Shown here: piece after piece, positions 16,030 to 25,079 of the stretch | Layout of the letters: each line of letters begins with the position of its first letter | Position numbering within the stretch: the stretch's first letter is position 1 | Assembly: GCF_018614075.1 (NCBI RefSeq) | Contig: NZ_JAGGOZ010000005.1 | Coordinates: 1-41,684, forward strand | Reading direction: 5' to 3' | Source: Streptomyces sp. ISL-94 | GTDB lineage: Bacteria > Actinomycetota > Actinomycetes > Streptomycetales > Streptomycetaceae | Length of the DNA: 41,684 nucleotides | The notes under the pieces: generated by a model | What the model was told of the DNA's origin: nothing | Database searches by the model: none | Seen by the model: the letters and a program-made list of their open reading frames with translations, nothing else | Position numbers and translations under genes: made by a program

Positions 16030-17805
16030 ATGACCACACGAGCAGTTCAGCCATCGACGTACGAGACTCAGCGTTCGGCCCCCGGCCTGGGAACCGGGCG
16101 GCAGATCCTGCGGGCGGTCGCCTTGGCCGCCACCGTGCCGTATCTGCTGCTCAAGACCGCCTGGCTGGCCGGGAGCCGGATCGGGATACCGGACGGCAGC
16201 GTGCTGTTGGACCCGGAGCCGTTCCTCATCGCGGCGAATGCCGTCACGGTGGCGATGGACGCCTGCGTGATCCTGCTCGTACTGGTGCTCACCAGGCCCT
16301 GGGGCATACGGGTGCCGTCCTGGACGCTCACCGTCCCGGTGTTCGCCGCGACCGGACTGCTGACTCCGATCCTCCTCGGTTTCCCGGGCCAACTGCTGAT
16401 ACGGGCACTGGGCTTCGGGGCGGATCCCGCCGCGGAGGCGGTGCGGGAGCCCTTCCTGGACCCCTGGGTGTTCAACGTCGTCTACACCGGATTCACGGTC
16501 CAAGGACTCGCCCTGGCCGTTCTGTTCGTGCCCTATGCGCGGGAGCGCTGGGGCCGGCGGTGGCAGGGCGTGACGGGGGAGAGGCTGCCGTCATCCACGG
16601 GGGTGGTGGCGGCAGCCGCGGCGGCGGCCGGCCTGGTGACAGCGGTGCTGTACGTGTACTGGGCCTGCGGCGGTACCGCCGGGCTGGATGCGGGGAGCGC
16701 GGCCGCGTACACCGCGGAGAGGGGTCTGGTGTCCGCGCTCCACGGGATGTGCGCGCTCGCCGCCGGAGTGGCGGCCGTGCTCCTGGCCCGCGGTGGTGCG
16801 CTTCCGGCGCGGTGGCCGCTGGGCCTCGCCTGGATCGGTGCGGCGGCGGGGACCCTGCACCTGGGGATCGGGGCGGTGATCAGCGGGCTCACCCTCGCGG
16901 TGCCGCCCATGGCGGTGGTGCTGATCGCGCTGCCGTTCGTGCACGGGCTGCGCGAGGCGCAGCTGGAGGTGGGCTGGTTCAGCACGGGCGCCGACCCGTA
17001 CCTGGCCCCTCTGCTCGGGGCCGGGCTGCTGGCCGGGCTCGCCCTGTGCGCCGCCGGGGCCGGGGCGCTGCTGGCCCGGCTGGCGCCCGTACTGCTCGGG
17101 CCGACGGCCGCCGACCGGCTGGCCGCGGCCGAGGAGCGGGCCGCCGACCTGGCCGTGCGCAACCGGCTCGCCCGGGAGCTGCACGACGCGGTCGGGCACG
17201 CGCTGAGCGCCGTCACCCTCCAGGCGGTGGCCGCCCGCCGGGTGCTCGACAGCGACCCCGCCTTCGTACGGGAGGCGCTGGCCGCGATCGAGGACACCAC
17301 CCGGCGGACGGTGGGCGAGCTGGACGCCGTACTGGGCCTGTTGCGGGACGGGGACCCGGCCCGGCCGGACGCCGCGCCCGCGCCGACCCTCGCCGCCGAC
17401 CTCGACGGGCTGCTGGCCCGCACCCGGGCCGGCGGCACCCCCGTCACCGTTCACCAGGACCCCGGACCCGCCGGGGACTGGGAGGGCCTTCCGGCCATCG
17501 CCTCCCGCGAGGCGTACCGGATCGTCCAGGAGGGCCTCAGCAACGCACTGCGCCACGGCGCGGGCCCGGTGGAACTGCGGATCCGCGTCCAGGGCCGGGA
17601 AGCGACCGGACACCGTGAACTGGAGATCACCATGACCAATCCGCCCGCCGCACCGGAGGACCGGGAGCCCCGCACCACCGGGGGCCGCGGGCTGCGCGGC
17701 GCCGCCGAACGGGCCGCGCTTCTCGGCGGCAGCGTCGAGGCCGGCCCGCACGAGGGCCGGTGGCGGCTGCGGGCCGTGCTGCCGCTCGCCGGAGGCGACC
17801 GATGA
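16030..17805 (+). CDS. NarL-family sensor histidine kinase with polytopic membrane N-terminus
   Basis: The 591-aa protein has about eight or nine hydrophobic helices in residues 28-350 with only short loops, so the sensor is probably the membrane domain itself. The kinase follows: HisKA_3 dimerisation helix RNRLARELHDAVGHALSAVT with phospho-accepting His385, then the HATPase_c domain (about 480-588) with N-box REAYRIVQEGLSNALRHG and G-box GGRGLRGAAERAALLGG. It overlaps the response regulator by ATGA, so the pair is co-translated. No clear ribosome site precedes the ATG. The signal is unknown. The N-terminal region resembles stand-alone streptomycete integral membrane proteins, suggesting domain fusion. 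Confidence 0.92.
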   Translation: MTTRAVQPSTYETQRSAPGLGTGRQILRAVALAATVPYLLLKTAWLAGSRIGIPDGSVLLDPEPFLIAANAVTVAMDACVILLVLVLTRPWGIRVPSWTLTVPVFAATGLLTPILLGFPGQLLIRALGFGADPAAEAVREPFLDPWVFNVVYTGFTVQGLALAVLFVPYARERWGRRWQGVTGERLPSSTGVVAAAAAAAGLVTAVLYVYWACGGTAGLDAGSAAAYTAERGLVSALHGMCALAAGVAAVLLARGGALPARWPLGLAWIGAAAGTLHLGIGAVISGLTLAVPPMAVVLIALPFVHGLREAQLEVGWFSTGADPYLAPLLGAGLLAGLALCAAGAGALLARLAPVLLGPTAADRLAAAEERAADLAVRNRLARELHDAVGHALSAVTLQAVAARRVLDSDPAFVREALAAIEDTTRRTVGELDAVLGLLRDGDPARPDAAPAPTLAADLDGLLARTRAGGTPVTVHQDPGPAGDWEGLPAIASREAYRIVQEGLSNALRHGAGPVELRIRVQGREATGHRELEITMTNPPAAPEDREPRTTGGRGLRGAAERAALLGGSVEAGPHEGRWRLRAVLPLAGGDR

Positions 17806-18479
17806 GCGCACCGGCACCGGCGGTCCGGCCGCCCCTGCGCATCGTGCTCTGCGACGACGAGCGGATGGTGCGCACCGCCCTGCGGGTCATCCTCGAGGCC
17901 GAAGCCGACCTCGAGGTCGTGGGCGAGGCGGCCACCGGTGCCGAGGCCGTGCCGCTGGTCCGCTCCCTGGCGCCCGACGTGGTGCTGATGGACGTCAGGA
18001 TGCCCGAGATCGACGGGATCCGGGCGACCGAGCAGATCCTCGCCACGATGGCCGAGCCGCCCCGCATCGTGGTCGTCACCACCTTCGAGAACGACTCCTA
18101 CGTCTACGGCGCCCTGCGGGCGGGAGCCTGCGGCTTCCTCCTCAAGCGGGCCGACCCCGACGAGTTGATCGGCGCGGTGCGGCTGGTCGCCCGCGGCGAC
18201 TCGCTGCTCTTCCCGGCCGCCGTCCGCTCCCTCGCCGCGGCGCATACGGCCGGCGCCCCGCCCGCCGCACCCTGGGTGGCCCGGCTCACCGACCGGGAGG
18301 CCGACGTCCTGCGCCTGATGGCCACCGGACTGTCCAACCACGAGATGAGCGAGCGCCTCGGGGTCGGTCCGCAGACGGTCAAGACCCACGTCGCGGCGGT
18401 CCTCGCCAAGACCGGCTCGCGCGACCGCACCCAGGCCGTCATCGCGGCCTACGAGGGAGGCTTCATGAAGAAAAGCTGA
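17802..18479 (+). CDS. LuxR/NarL-family response regulator
   Basis: The 225-aa regulator has a receiver domain (residues 10-130) with acidic pair Asp18-Asp19, phospho-acceptor Asp64 in VVLMDVRMPEIDG, Thr/Thr at VVTTF and Lys115 in GFLLKRADPDEL. A LuxR-type helix-turn-helix covers about 158-218 (LTDREADVLRLMATGLSNHE, then QTVKTHVAAVLAKTGSRDR). The start at 17802 overlaps the kinase stop as ATGA, implying translational coupling and a dedicated pair. The penicillin-binding protein gene starts 62 bp downstream on the same strand and could be in the same transcript or a target. Confidence 0.95.
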   Translation: MSAPAPAVRPPLRIVLCDDERMVRTALRVILEAEADLEVVGEAATGAEAVPLVRSLAPDVVLMDVRMPEIDGIRATEQILATMAEPPRIVVVTTFENDSYVYGALRAGACGFLLKRADPDELIGAVRLVARGDSLLFPAAVRSLAAAHTAGAPPAAPWVARLTDREADVLRLMATGLSNHEMSERLGVGPQTVKTHVAAVLAKTGSRDRTQAVIAAYEGGFMKKS

Positions 18480-18541
18480 GAACCCCGCCACAATCGGGGC
18501 AGAGCGGAACGCCTGGTGCGGCTGGTGCGTCCTTCTGGGGG

Positions 18542-19990
18542 ATGAACAAGACGATCAGGCGTGCGTCGGTCTTCTGTCTGCTTCTGGTGCTGGCCCTGCT
18601 GGTCCGTGTCACCTGGGTGCAGGCTTACCAAGGCCAGGCCCTCGCAGACGACAAGAACAACCGGCGAAACCTCATCGGGCAGTACGAGAACCCGCTGGGC
18701 AACATCATCGTGGGCGGGGAGGCGATCACCGGCTCCACCAAGACGGGCGGCAAGGACTTCGGCTACAAGCGGACCTACACCAACGGCCCGCTCTACGCGC
18801 CGATCACCGGCTACAGCTCTCAGGCCTTCGGCACGAGCATGCTGGAGGGCGTCTACAAGAACATCCTCAACGGCTCCGACAGCCGGCTGAAGACCATGAT
18901 GGACATGCTCACCAACAAGCGGGCCGCCCCGGGCAACGTCCTGACCACCATCGACCCGGACGTGCAGAAGGCCGCGTACGACGCGCTCCAGGGCAAGCAG
19001 GGCGCCGCCGTCGCCATCGACCCCTCGACGGGCCGCATCCTCGGCGTCGTCAACAACCCCTCCTACGACCCGGGCCGGATCACGGGCGCCAACGACGAGG
19101 ACGCCTGGAAGGAGCTGTCCGCCGACAAGGGCAAGGCGATGGAGAACGTCGCCCTGCGCAAGCCGCAGGCCCCCGGCTCCACCTTCAAGCTGGTCACCCT
19201 CGCCGCTGCGATCGAGAACGGGCTGGTCTCCTCCATCGACCAGAACACCTCCGTTCCCGGCGACTACACGATCCCCGGCACCAGGACCAAGCTGAAGAGC
19301 GAGGTCTCCGACGAGATGTGCAACAACGTCTCGCCGCGCACCGCCCTCAAGCTCTCCTGCAACAACGTCTTCGCCGACTTCGCGCACAGGCTGGGCCAGG
19401 ACAAGATGCGCGCGATGGCCGAGAAGCTCGGCTTCAACACGCAGATCGACACCCCGGTCCGCACCAACCCGCCGAGCAAGTACCCGTCGAAGAAGATGTC
19501 GGTCGACCAGGTCGCCCAGACGGGTATCGGCCAGTTCGACGTGCAGGCCACCCCGCTCCAGATGGCGATGGTGACGGCCGCGATCGAGAACGGCGGCAAG
19601 CTCGTCGCCCCGCACATGGTCTCCGAGGTCACCGACGCCGGCGGCAACGTCCTGGAGAGCTTCAAGGACCCGAAGACCCAGCAGGTCATGAGCGAGAAGA
19701 CCGCCTCGATGCTGCGCGACGCCATGCGGACGGTCGCCACCGAGGGAGGCGGCAAGAGCGCCCGGGTGCCGGGCGCCGAGGTGGGCGGCAAGACCGGTAC
19801 CGCGCAGCGCGGTGTGAACAACAGCCTGCCGCCGCTGGCCTGGTTCACCTCGTACGGGAAGGCGGACGGCAAGCAGATCGCCGTCGCCGTCGTGATCGAG
19901 AACTCCGACACGGACCGCTCCGAGATCGGCGGCGGCAGACTGGCCGCCCCCATCGCCCAGAAGATGATGGAGGCGTGGCTGAAGAAGTAG
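18542..19990 (+). CDS. Class B penicillin-binding protein (transpeptidase)
   Basis: The 482-aa enzyme is anchored by one N-terminal helix (residues 9-25) and acts outside the membrane in peptidoglycan cross-linking. The penicillin-binding domain shows all three motifs: nucleophile Ser213 in GSTFK (SxxK), Ser272-Cys-Asn274 (SxN) and Lys417-Thr-Gly in GGKTGTAQ. The PBP2/FtsI-like N-terminal region carries NRRNLIGQYENPLGNIIVGG, as in streptomycete PbpA-type proteins. A GGGGG tract precedes the ATG. No partner SEDS (rodA/ftsW) gene is adjacent. It lies just downstream of a two-component system and ends in a strong hairpin. Confidence 0.95.
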   Translation: MNKTIRRASVFCLLLVLALLVRVTWVQAYQGQALADDKNNRRNLIGQYENPLGNIIVGGEAITGSTKTGGKDFGYKRTYTNGPLYAPITGYSSQAFGTSMLEGVYKNILNGSDSRLKTMMDMLTNKRAAPGNVLTTIDPDVQKAAYDALQGKQGAAVAIDPSTGRILGVVNNPSYDPGRITGANDEDAWKELSADKGKAMENVALRKPQAPGSTFKLVTLAAAIENGLVSSIDQNTSVPGDYTIPGTRTKLKSEVSDEMCNNVSPRTALKLSCNNVFADFAHRLGQDKMRAMAEKLGFNTQIDTPVRTNPPSKYPSKKMSVDQVAQTGIGQFDVQATPLQMAMVTAAIENGGKLVAPHMVSEVTDAGGNVLESFKDPKTQQVMSEKTASMLRDAMRTVATEGGGKSARVPGAEVGGKTGTAQRGVNNSLPPLAWFTSYGKADGKQIAVAVVIENSDTDRSEIGGGRLAAPIAQKMMEAWLKK

Positions 19991-20011
19991 CCGCGCGGGC
20001 CGTGCGGCCGG

Positions 20012-20042
20012 CGCGCCGGGAACCGTCACGGTTCCCGGCGCG
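20012..20042 (+). terminator. Strong terminator after the penicillin-binding protein gene
   Basis: CGCGCCGGGAACCG and CGGTTCCCGGCGCG form a perfect 14-bp stem around TCA, followed by TTTCCCCC. It ends the kinase/regulator/PBP block. Confidence 0.85.
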
Positions 20043-20053
20043 TTTCCCCCTCC

Positions 20054-20548
20054 ATGATCAGAACCGCGCGCCCCGACGACCTCGACGCGATCGCCGCCCT
20101 CCACACCCGGGCCCGCGCGACCTACTACAAGGGCCGCATTCCCGAGGAGGCCTACAGCGGCGCGGCCGAGCTCGCCCGCACCCGCGAGGGCTGGTCCCGG
20201 GCCGTCGCCCGCGCCCAGGCCGACGGCGGGGTCCTGTGCGCCGAGCAGGACGGCGAGCTCACCGGGGTCGCCGCCTTCCGCACCGCGGACGGCGAGACCA
20301 CCCTCACCCAGCTCCACGTCGACCCGGCCCACTGGCGCAAGGGCACCGGAGCCGCCCTCCACGCCGCCTGCCTCGACGCCTGGCGCCGCGCCGGAATCCG
20401 CCGGGTCCGCCTCGAGGTCTACGCCCACAACCTCCGCGCCCAGGCCTTCTACGCCACCCACGGCTGGCTCCCGGACCCGCATGCCACCGCCTCCGGCTCC
20501 CACCGCGTCCTGTGGCTCTCGGTGCCCCCGCCGCCGTCCGGGGAATGA
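20054..20548 (+). CDS. GNAT family N-acetyltransferase
   Basis: The 164-aa protein MIRTARPDDLDAIAALHTRA is a full GNAT domain. The family's core appears as TTLTQLHVDPAHWRKGTGAALHAACLD, with the acetyl-CoA loop WRKGTG, then VRLEVYAHNLRAQAFYATHGW. The RARATYYKGRIPEE-type N-terminus is common in streptomycete GNATs, but the substrate is not evident. It follows the terminator directly, so its promoter must be within or just after the hairpin. It may be followed in the same direction by the DsbA-like gene 65 bp away. Confidence 0.88.
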   Translation: MIRTARPDDLDAIAALHTRARATYYKGRIPEEAYSGAAELARTREGWSRAVARAQADGGVLCAEQDGELTGVAAFRTADGETTLTQLHVDPAHWRKGTGAALHAACLDAWRRAGIRRVRLEVYAHNLRAQAFYATHGWLPDPHATASGSHRVLWLSVPPPPSGE

Positions 20549-20613
20549 GACGAACCCCCAGGTCGTTGAAGCGGGAACTGTTTCATTCACCGGACCCGGA
20601 GAGAAGAAGGATC

Positions 20614-21321
20614 ATGCGCGTCGAGATCTGGAGCGACATCGCCTGCCCCTGGTGCTACATCGGCAAGGCCCGTTTCACCAAGGGGCTGGCCGAGTTCGCG
20701 CACCGCGACGAGGTGGAGGTCGTCTTCCGGTCCTTCGAGCTCGACCCCAACGCCGCCAAGGGCGTCACCGCGCCCGTCACCGAGATGCTCGCCAAGAAGT
20801 ACGGCCGCACCCTCGAAGAGGCCCGCGGTATGGAGGAGCACGTCGCGGCGAGCGCCCGTGCCGAGGGTCTGCAGTACCGGATCGACGGACGCGACCACGG
20901 CAACACCTTCGACATCCACCGCCTGCTGCACCTGGCAGAGGCCCGGGGCCTCCAGGAGGAGCTGCTGGACCTGGCCTACCGCGCCAACTTCGGCGAGGAG
21001 CGGTCCGTCTTCGACCCCGAGGTGCTGGTCGCGCTCGCCGTCGAGGCCGGGCTGGACGAGGCCGAGGCCCGCGCGGTCCTCGCCGACGACGCCGCCTATG
21101 CCGACCAGGTCCGGGCCGACGAGCGCGAGGCCGCCGAACTGGGCGCCAACGCCGTGCCGTTCTTCGTCCTCGACCGCCGCTACGGGATCTCCGGCGGGCA
21201 GCCGGCCGAGGTGTTCACCCGCGCACTGGAGCAGGCCTGGGCCGGGCGCGAGGTGCCCGAACCGGCCGCCGGCGCCGAGGCGTGCGAGCCCGACGGGGCG
21301 TGTGCCGTCCCGCACGTATAA
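20614..21321 (+). CDS. DsbA-family (FrnE-like) thiol oxidoreductase
   Basis: The 235-aa protein has a thioredoxin fold with inserted helical domain. MRVEIWSDIACPWCYIGKAR places the CPWC pair at Cys11 and Cys14, and the cis-proline is Pro182 in AVPFF. There is no signal peptide, so it acts in the cytosol, as do FrnE and related 2-hydroxychromene-2-carboxylate-isomerase-like proteins. It ends with two extra cysteines (Cys224 and Cys230, CEPDGAC), a second possible redox pair. The GGAGAGAAGAAGG ribosome site is good. A role in disulfide or oxidative-stress handling is likely; the partner is unknown. Confidence 0.92.
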   Translation: MRVEIWSDIACPWCYIGKARFTKGLAEFAHRDEVEVVFRSFELDPNAAKGVTAPVTEMLAKKYGRTLEEARGMEEHVAASARAEGLQYRIDGRDHGNTFDIHRLLHLAEARGLQEELLDLAYRANFGEERSVFDPEVLVALAVEAGLDEAEARAVLADDAAYADQVRADEREAAELGANAVPFFVLDRRYGISGGQPAEVFTRALEQAWAGREVPEPAAGAEACEPDGACAVPHV

Positions 21322-21390
21322 GGATCTCTTGGGTGGCGCGCAGATAACTCGGCAATGGACTTTGGGTCTTTCCTGGCGCAGAGTTGAACC

Positions 21391-22446
21391 ATGGATCTTG
21401 ACCTCGCCGAAGCGGCCCGTGCCGAGTTCGCCCACTCCACCGTCTACCTGAACACCGCCAACTGCGGGGTGCTCCCGCGTTCAGCCGTCGCGGCCGTACG
21501 CGAGCTGACCGAGGCCATGGGGGCGGGAACCCCTGCCGGATTCGGCGACTTCGACCGCGTGAACCGGGTCCGGGCGGCCTTCGCCCGTCTCGTCGGCGTC
21601 GATCCCGGACGGGTCGCCATCGGCTCGGCCGTGGCCACGCACGTCGGCCTCGTCTCCGCGTCGCTCCCGCCCGGCGCCGAAGTCCTCTGCCCGGAGGGCG
21701 ACTTCGCCTCCGTGATCAACCCCTTCGTGCTGCGGGGCGACCTCAAGGTCCGCTTCGCACCGCTGGAGTCCCTCGCCGAGGCCGTCGGCCGGGACACCGC
21801 ACTCGTCTCGCTGAGCTCCGTGCAATCCGCGGACGGGCGGATGGCGGACCTGGCCGCCGTGCGCGCGGCGACCACGGCGCACGGGGCCCGGATGCTGGTG
21901 GACGCGACGCAGGCGGCGGGCTGGATGCCGTTCGACGCCTCCCCGTACGAGTACACGGTCACCGCCGGGTACAAGTGGCTGCTCGGCGCGCGCGGGGCCT
22001 CGTACCTGACCGTGTCGGAGGAGGCCCAGCACACCCTGACCCCGCTGCACGCCGGGTGGGTGGCGGCGGAGTCGATGTGGGACGCCACCTACGGGCCCAT
22101 GCGCGAACTGGCCCACGACGCGTGGCGGTTCGACGAGTCCCCCGCCTTCCTCGCCTACCACGCGGCCGAGGCCTCGCTGGCCCTGCTGGAGCGGATCGGC
22201 ATCGAGGCCATCCACGCCCACGACACCGCCCTGGCCGACCGCTACCGGGCCGGCCTCGCCCGCCTCGGCCACGAGCCGGTGCCCGGCGGGGCGGCCATCG
22301 TCTCGGTGCCGGGGCTCGCCGACCGGCAGCCCGCCCTCCAGGCAGCCGGCATCGCCACCTCGGCCCGCGCGGGCGCCCTGCGGGCCTCCTTCCACCTCTA
22401 CACCACCGAGGCGGACGTGGACCGGCTCCTCGACGCCCTCTCCTGA
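21391..22446 (+). CDS. Class V aminotransferase (cysteine desulfurase-like fold)
   Basis: The 351-aa PLP enzyme begins with YLNTANCGVLPRSAVAAV. It has VDATQAAGWMPFD (Asp/Gln contacting PLP) and the Schiff-base lysine in TVTAGYKWLLGARGASYL. The WVAAESMWDATYG insertion and short length match the EgtE/isopenicillin-epimerase-like or kynureninase-like branch of class V enzymes rather than IscS/SufS, since no active-site cysteine loop is seen. The reaction cannot be assigned. It is convergent with another class V enzyme at 22515, and their 3' ends share a direct repeat. Confidence 0.87.
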   Translation: MDLDLAEAARAEFAHSTVYLNTANCGVLPRSAVAAVRELTEAMGAGTPAGFGDFDRVNRVRAAFARLVGVDPGRVAIGSAVATHVGLVSASLPPGAEVLCPEGDFASVINPFVLRGDLKVRFAPLESLAEAVGRDTALVSLSSVQSADGRMADLAAVRAATTAHGARMLVDATQAAGWMPFDASPYEYTVTAGYKWLLGARGASYLTVSEEAQHTLTPLHAGWVAAESMWDATYGPMRELAHDAWRFDESPAFLAYHAAEASLALLERIGIEAIHAHDTALADRYRAGLARLGHEPVPGGAAIVSVPGLADRQPALQAAGIATSARAGALRASFHLYTTEADVDRLLDALS

Positions 22447-22521
22447 CCGGGGCCCTGAAGGAGCGAGCCGGCTCCGGCCGGGGCTGAGACCGGGGCCCGA
22501 GAGGGCGAGCCGGCTCAGGCC
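22446..22521. repeat. Direct repeat covering two convergent gene ends
   Basis: ACCGGGGCCC followed by a GCGAGCCGGCTC segment occurs at 22446-22479 and again at 22489-22521. The first copy abuts the stop of the plus-strand gene and the second contains the stop of the minus-strand gene. Internal GAGCCGGCTC palindromes could form terminator hairpins. Confidence 0.7.
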
Positions 22522-23594
22522 GCGGCCGCCCAGGCCGAGTCCGCCGCGGCGAGGGCCGTGCCGGGCTCGGCCCCCAGGGCCGCCGCGAGGGCCGTCAGCG
22601 AGGCCCGGACCACGGGCAGCGCCGCCGCCGTGCCGTAGTGGTTGACCCGCACCATCTCCTGCGCGAGCGCGCCGCCGCCCGCCGCGAGCGGGGCCGCCGG
22701 GTCCGCGGCCAGGGCCTTGGCCACTACGAGCGAGGCGTCCGCGACCCGCAGGGTGGTGGCCACCGGCGCCGCCTCCGAGGCCCGGCCCACATACGGGGCG
22801 ATCCCCAGCTCCGCCGCGCCCGCGCGGGTCGCCGCCGCGGCGGCCGCGTGGCGGGCCGTCACCGAGGACAGCCCCTCCGCCGCGATCCGGTCCAGGCAGG
22901 CATCCAGCGCCAGCATCTCCAGCTGCGCCGGCGCGTGCGGCAAGGTGTGCCGCCCGCTGTCGATCCAGCGCTCCTTCCAGTCCAGGAGCGAGAGGTACGA
23001 GCGGCGCGGCGCCGCCGGGTTCTGCGAGAACCGGGCCCACGCGCGCTCCGAGACCGACACCGCGGACACGCCCGCCGGGCCGCCCATCGCCTTCTGCGCG
23101 CCGATCACGCACAGGTCCACGCCCCACGCGTCCGGGAGCAGCGGCTCCGCGCCCGCAGAAGCGACCGCGTCCAGCATGAACAGCGCCCCGTGCGCCCGTA
23201 CGACCTCGCCGATCTCCGCCACCGGGTTCGTGTTGCCGGTCGCCGCCTCCGCGTGCACCAGCGAGACGAAGTCGATCTCCGGGTGCCCGGCCAGCGCCCG
23301 CGCCACCTGCTGCGCCGTCACCGCCGTGTCGAAGGGGACCGCCAGGTCCACCACCGTGGCGCCGCAGTGGCGCAGCCAGGTGCCGAAGGTGGTCCCGTAG
23401 GGGCCGGTGACGATGTTCAGCGCCGTCGAACCGGGCCGGGCGCCCGACCGGATGCACCCCTCCAGCGGCAGCAGCGCCTCGCCCTGGGTGATCACCACGT
23501 CCTGCCGGGTGGCGAGCAGGTCCGCGACCCCCTGCTCGATCGACGCGAAGCGCTCCGCGGTGAGCGGCGGGAGGTCCAGGAGGGGGTGCGTCAC
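22515..23594 (-). CDS. Class V aminotransferase (alanine-glyoxylate/aspartate aminotransferase type)
   Basis: The 359-aa PLP enzyme shows the alanine:glyoxylate aminotransferase pattern: VITQGEALLPLEG, NIVTGPYGTTFGTWLRHCGA, SLVHAEAATGNTNPV (the VHxETSTG-type loop), FMLDAVASAGAEPLLPDAWGVD, and Lys in CVIGAQKAMGGPAGVSAV. I chose the GTG at 23594 because GAGAG lies seven bases upstream and the alternative ATG at 23660 overlaps the divergent gene's start. The substrate is unassigned. It may act with the neighbouring amidohydrolase, but nothing in the sequence proves this. Confidence 0.88.
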   Translation of the reverse strand: MTHPLLDLPPLTAERFASIEQGVADLLATRQDVVITQGEALLPLEGCIRSGARPGSTALNIVTGPYGTTFGTWLRHCGATVVDLAVPFDTAVTAQQVARALAGHPEIDFVSLVHAEAATGNTNPVAEIGEVVRAHGALFMLDAVASAGAEPLLPDAWGVDLCVIGAQKAMGGPAGVSAVSVSERAWARFSQNPAAPRRSYLSLLDWKERWIDSGRHTLPHAPAQLEMLALDACLDRIAAEGLSSVTARHAAAAAATRAGAAELGIAPYVGRASEAAPVATTLRVADASLVVAKALAADPAAPLAAGGGALAQEMVRVNHYGTAAALPVVRASLTALAAALGAEPGTALAAADSAWAAAA

Positions 23595-23658
23595 GGTGGT
23601 GCTCTCTTCGTCCGGGGTTACCCGCCGAGCGTACCGAGCCCGCACGTACAGTGCCGAC

Positions 23659-24753
23659 ATGAGCGATGTGAGCGATGTGCTGCACGTGAAGGGGCGGGTG
23701 CTGGTCGGGCCCGACGAGGTCCGCGACGAGCTCTGGGTGGTCGGGGGCCGGATCTCCTACGAGCGCCCGCGTGCCGCCCGGGAGATCACCACCGTGACCG
23801 GCTGGGCCCTGCCCGGACTGGTCGACGCGCACTGCCACGTCGGCCTGGACTCCCACGGTCCGGTCGACGCCGCGACCGCCGAGCGCCAGGCACTGACCGA
23901 CCGGGACGCCGGCACCCTCCTCATCCGCGACGCCGGATCGCCGTCCGACACCCGCTGGATCGACGACCGCGAGGACCTGCCGAAGATCATCCGGGCCGGC
24001 CGGCACATCGCGCGCACCCGCCGCTACATCCGCAACTACGCCCACGAGATCGAGCCCGCCGACCTCGTCGCGTACGTGGGGCGCGAGGCGCGGCGCGGCG
24101 ACGGCTGGGTGAAGCTGGTCGGCGACTGGATCGACCGCGAGGCCGGGGACCTGGCCGCCTGCTGGCCGCGCGCCGAGGTGGAGGCGGCCATCGCCGAGGC
24201 GCACCGGCTGGGTGCGCGGGTGACGGCCCACTGCTTCGCCGAGGACTCGCTGCGCGACCTGGTGGAGGCGGGCATCGACTGCATCGAGCACGCCACCGGC
24301 CTCACCGAGGAGACCATTCCGCTGTTCGCGGAGCGGGGGGTCGCGATCGTCCCGACGCTCGTGAACACCGCGACGTTCCCGAAGCTGGCGGCGGGCGGCG
24401 AGGCGAAGTTCCCCGACTGGTCGGCGCACATGCGGCGGCTCCACGAGAAGCGGTACGACACCGTCCGGGCCGCCTACGACGCGGGCATCCAGGTCTACGT
24501 CGGCACCGACGCGGGAGGCTCCCTGCCGCACGGCCTGGTCGCGGCGGAGGTGGCGGAGCTCGTGAAGGCCGGGATCCCGCCGCTGGACGCCCTCTCGGCG
24601 ACGGCCTGGGCGGCCCGCGCGTGGCTCGGCAGGCCGGGTCTGACCGAGGGGGCGCCGGCGGACCTCGTGGTGTACGCCGCCGATCCGCGGGAGGACGTAC
24701 GGGCGCTCGCGCAGCCGCTGCGGGTCGTCGTGAACGGCACGGTACGGGCCTGA
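23659..24753 (+). CDS. Amidohydrolase family protein (metal-dependent hydrolase)
   Basis: The 364-aa enzyme is a TIM-barrel amidohydrolase. It has the first metal pair in GLVDAHCHVGLD, a likely bridging Lys in WVKLVGD, His in RVTAHCFAED and CIEHATGL, and the metal-binding Asp in YVGTDAGGSLPHG. The C-terminal APADLVVYAADPRED strand closes the small beta domain. These features resemble imidazolonepropionase- or prolidase-like hydrolases of unknown substrate. The first codons contain a 9-bp tandem repeat (AGCGATGTG twice; SDVSDV). TACAGT at 23647-23652 lies exactly seven bases before the ATG, so the mRNA may be leaderless. No terminator is obvious. Confidence 0.9.
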   Translation: MSDVSDVLHVKGRVLVGPDEVRDELWVVGGRISYERPRAAREITTVTGWALPGLVDAHCHVGLDSHGPVDAATAERQALTDRDAGTLLIRDAGSPSDTRWIDDREDLPKIIRAGRHIARTRRYIRNYAHEIEPADLVAYVGREARRGDGWVKLVGDWIDREAGDLAACWPRAEVEAAIAEAHRLGARVTAHCFAEDSLRDLVEAGIDCIEHATGLTEETIPLFAERGVAIVPTLVNTATFPKLAAGGEAKFPDWSAHMRRLHEKRYDTVRAAYDAGIQVYVGTDAGGSLPHGLVAAEVAELVKAGIPPLDALSATAWAARAWLGRPGLTEGAPADLVVYAADPREDVRALAQPLRVVVNGTVRA

Positions 24754-25079
24754 GCGCCACGCCCGCACTGTCCGTCGCCGAACTCCCCCCGGACTGATGC
24801 CGGGTTGACGTCGCGTGACACAGGCGGTCCCTCGGTCGTTGTGAACGCCCCCGCGGTGAGCCGGGGTCCGGCGACTCTGTGAAAAGGGAGCACTCACGTT
24901 CTTCATGAGGCGGAGAAAATCGAATAGATGCATGGAAACCACCCTTTGGGGTGAACTCACGGCAGGTTGCCACCCGTTCACTCTCAGTGCGTAAAGATTC
25001 CGGGGACGAAGCCGTCGGCGCCCGCGATGTCCCCCATCGGCGGCGCGACGGCACCCATCTCCCCGGGGGTTCCACCACC
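24754..25079 (+). other. Upstream region of the LAETG protein gene
   Basis: These 326 bases contain no gene I can support. They include an AT-rich stretch (about 24900-24945) that probably holds the promoter, and an inverted pair GTGAAC/GTTCAC (24951-24982) of unknown meaning. An in-frame ORF extension from 24951 has poor codon usage. Confidence 0.5.

Noticed and set aside
24951..24982. GTGAAC...GTTCAC inverted pair considered as a PHO or CRP site
   Set aside because: It lacks the adjacent 11-bp direct repeat of PHO boxes and the spacing of CRP sites.
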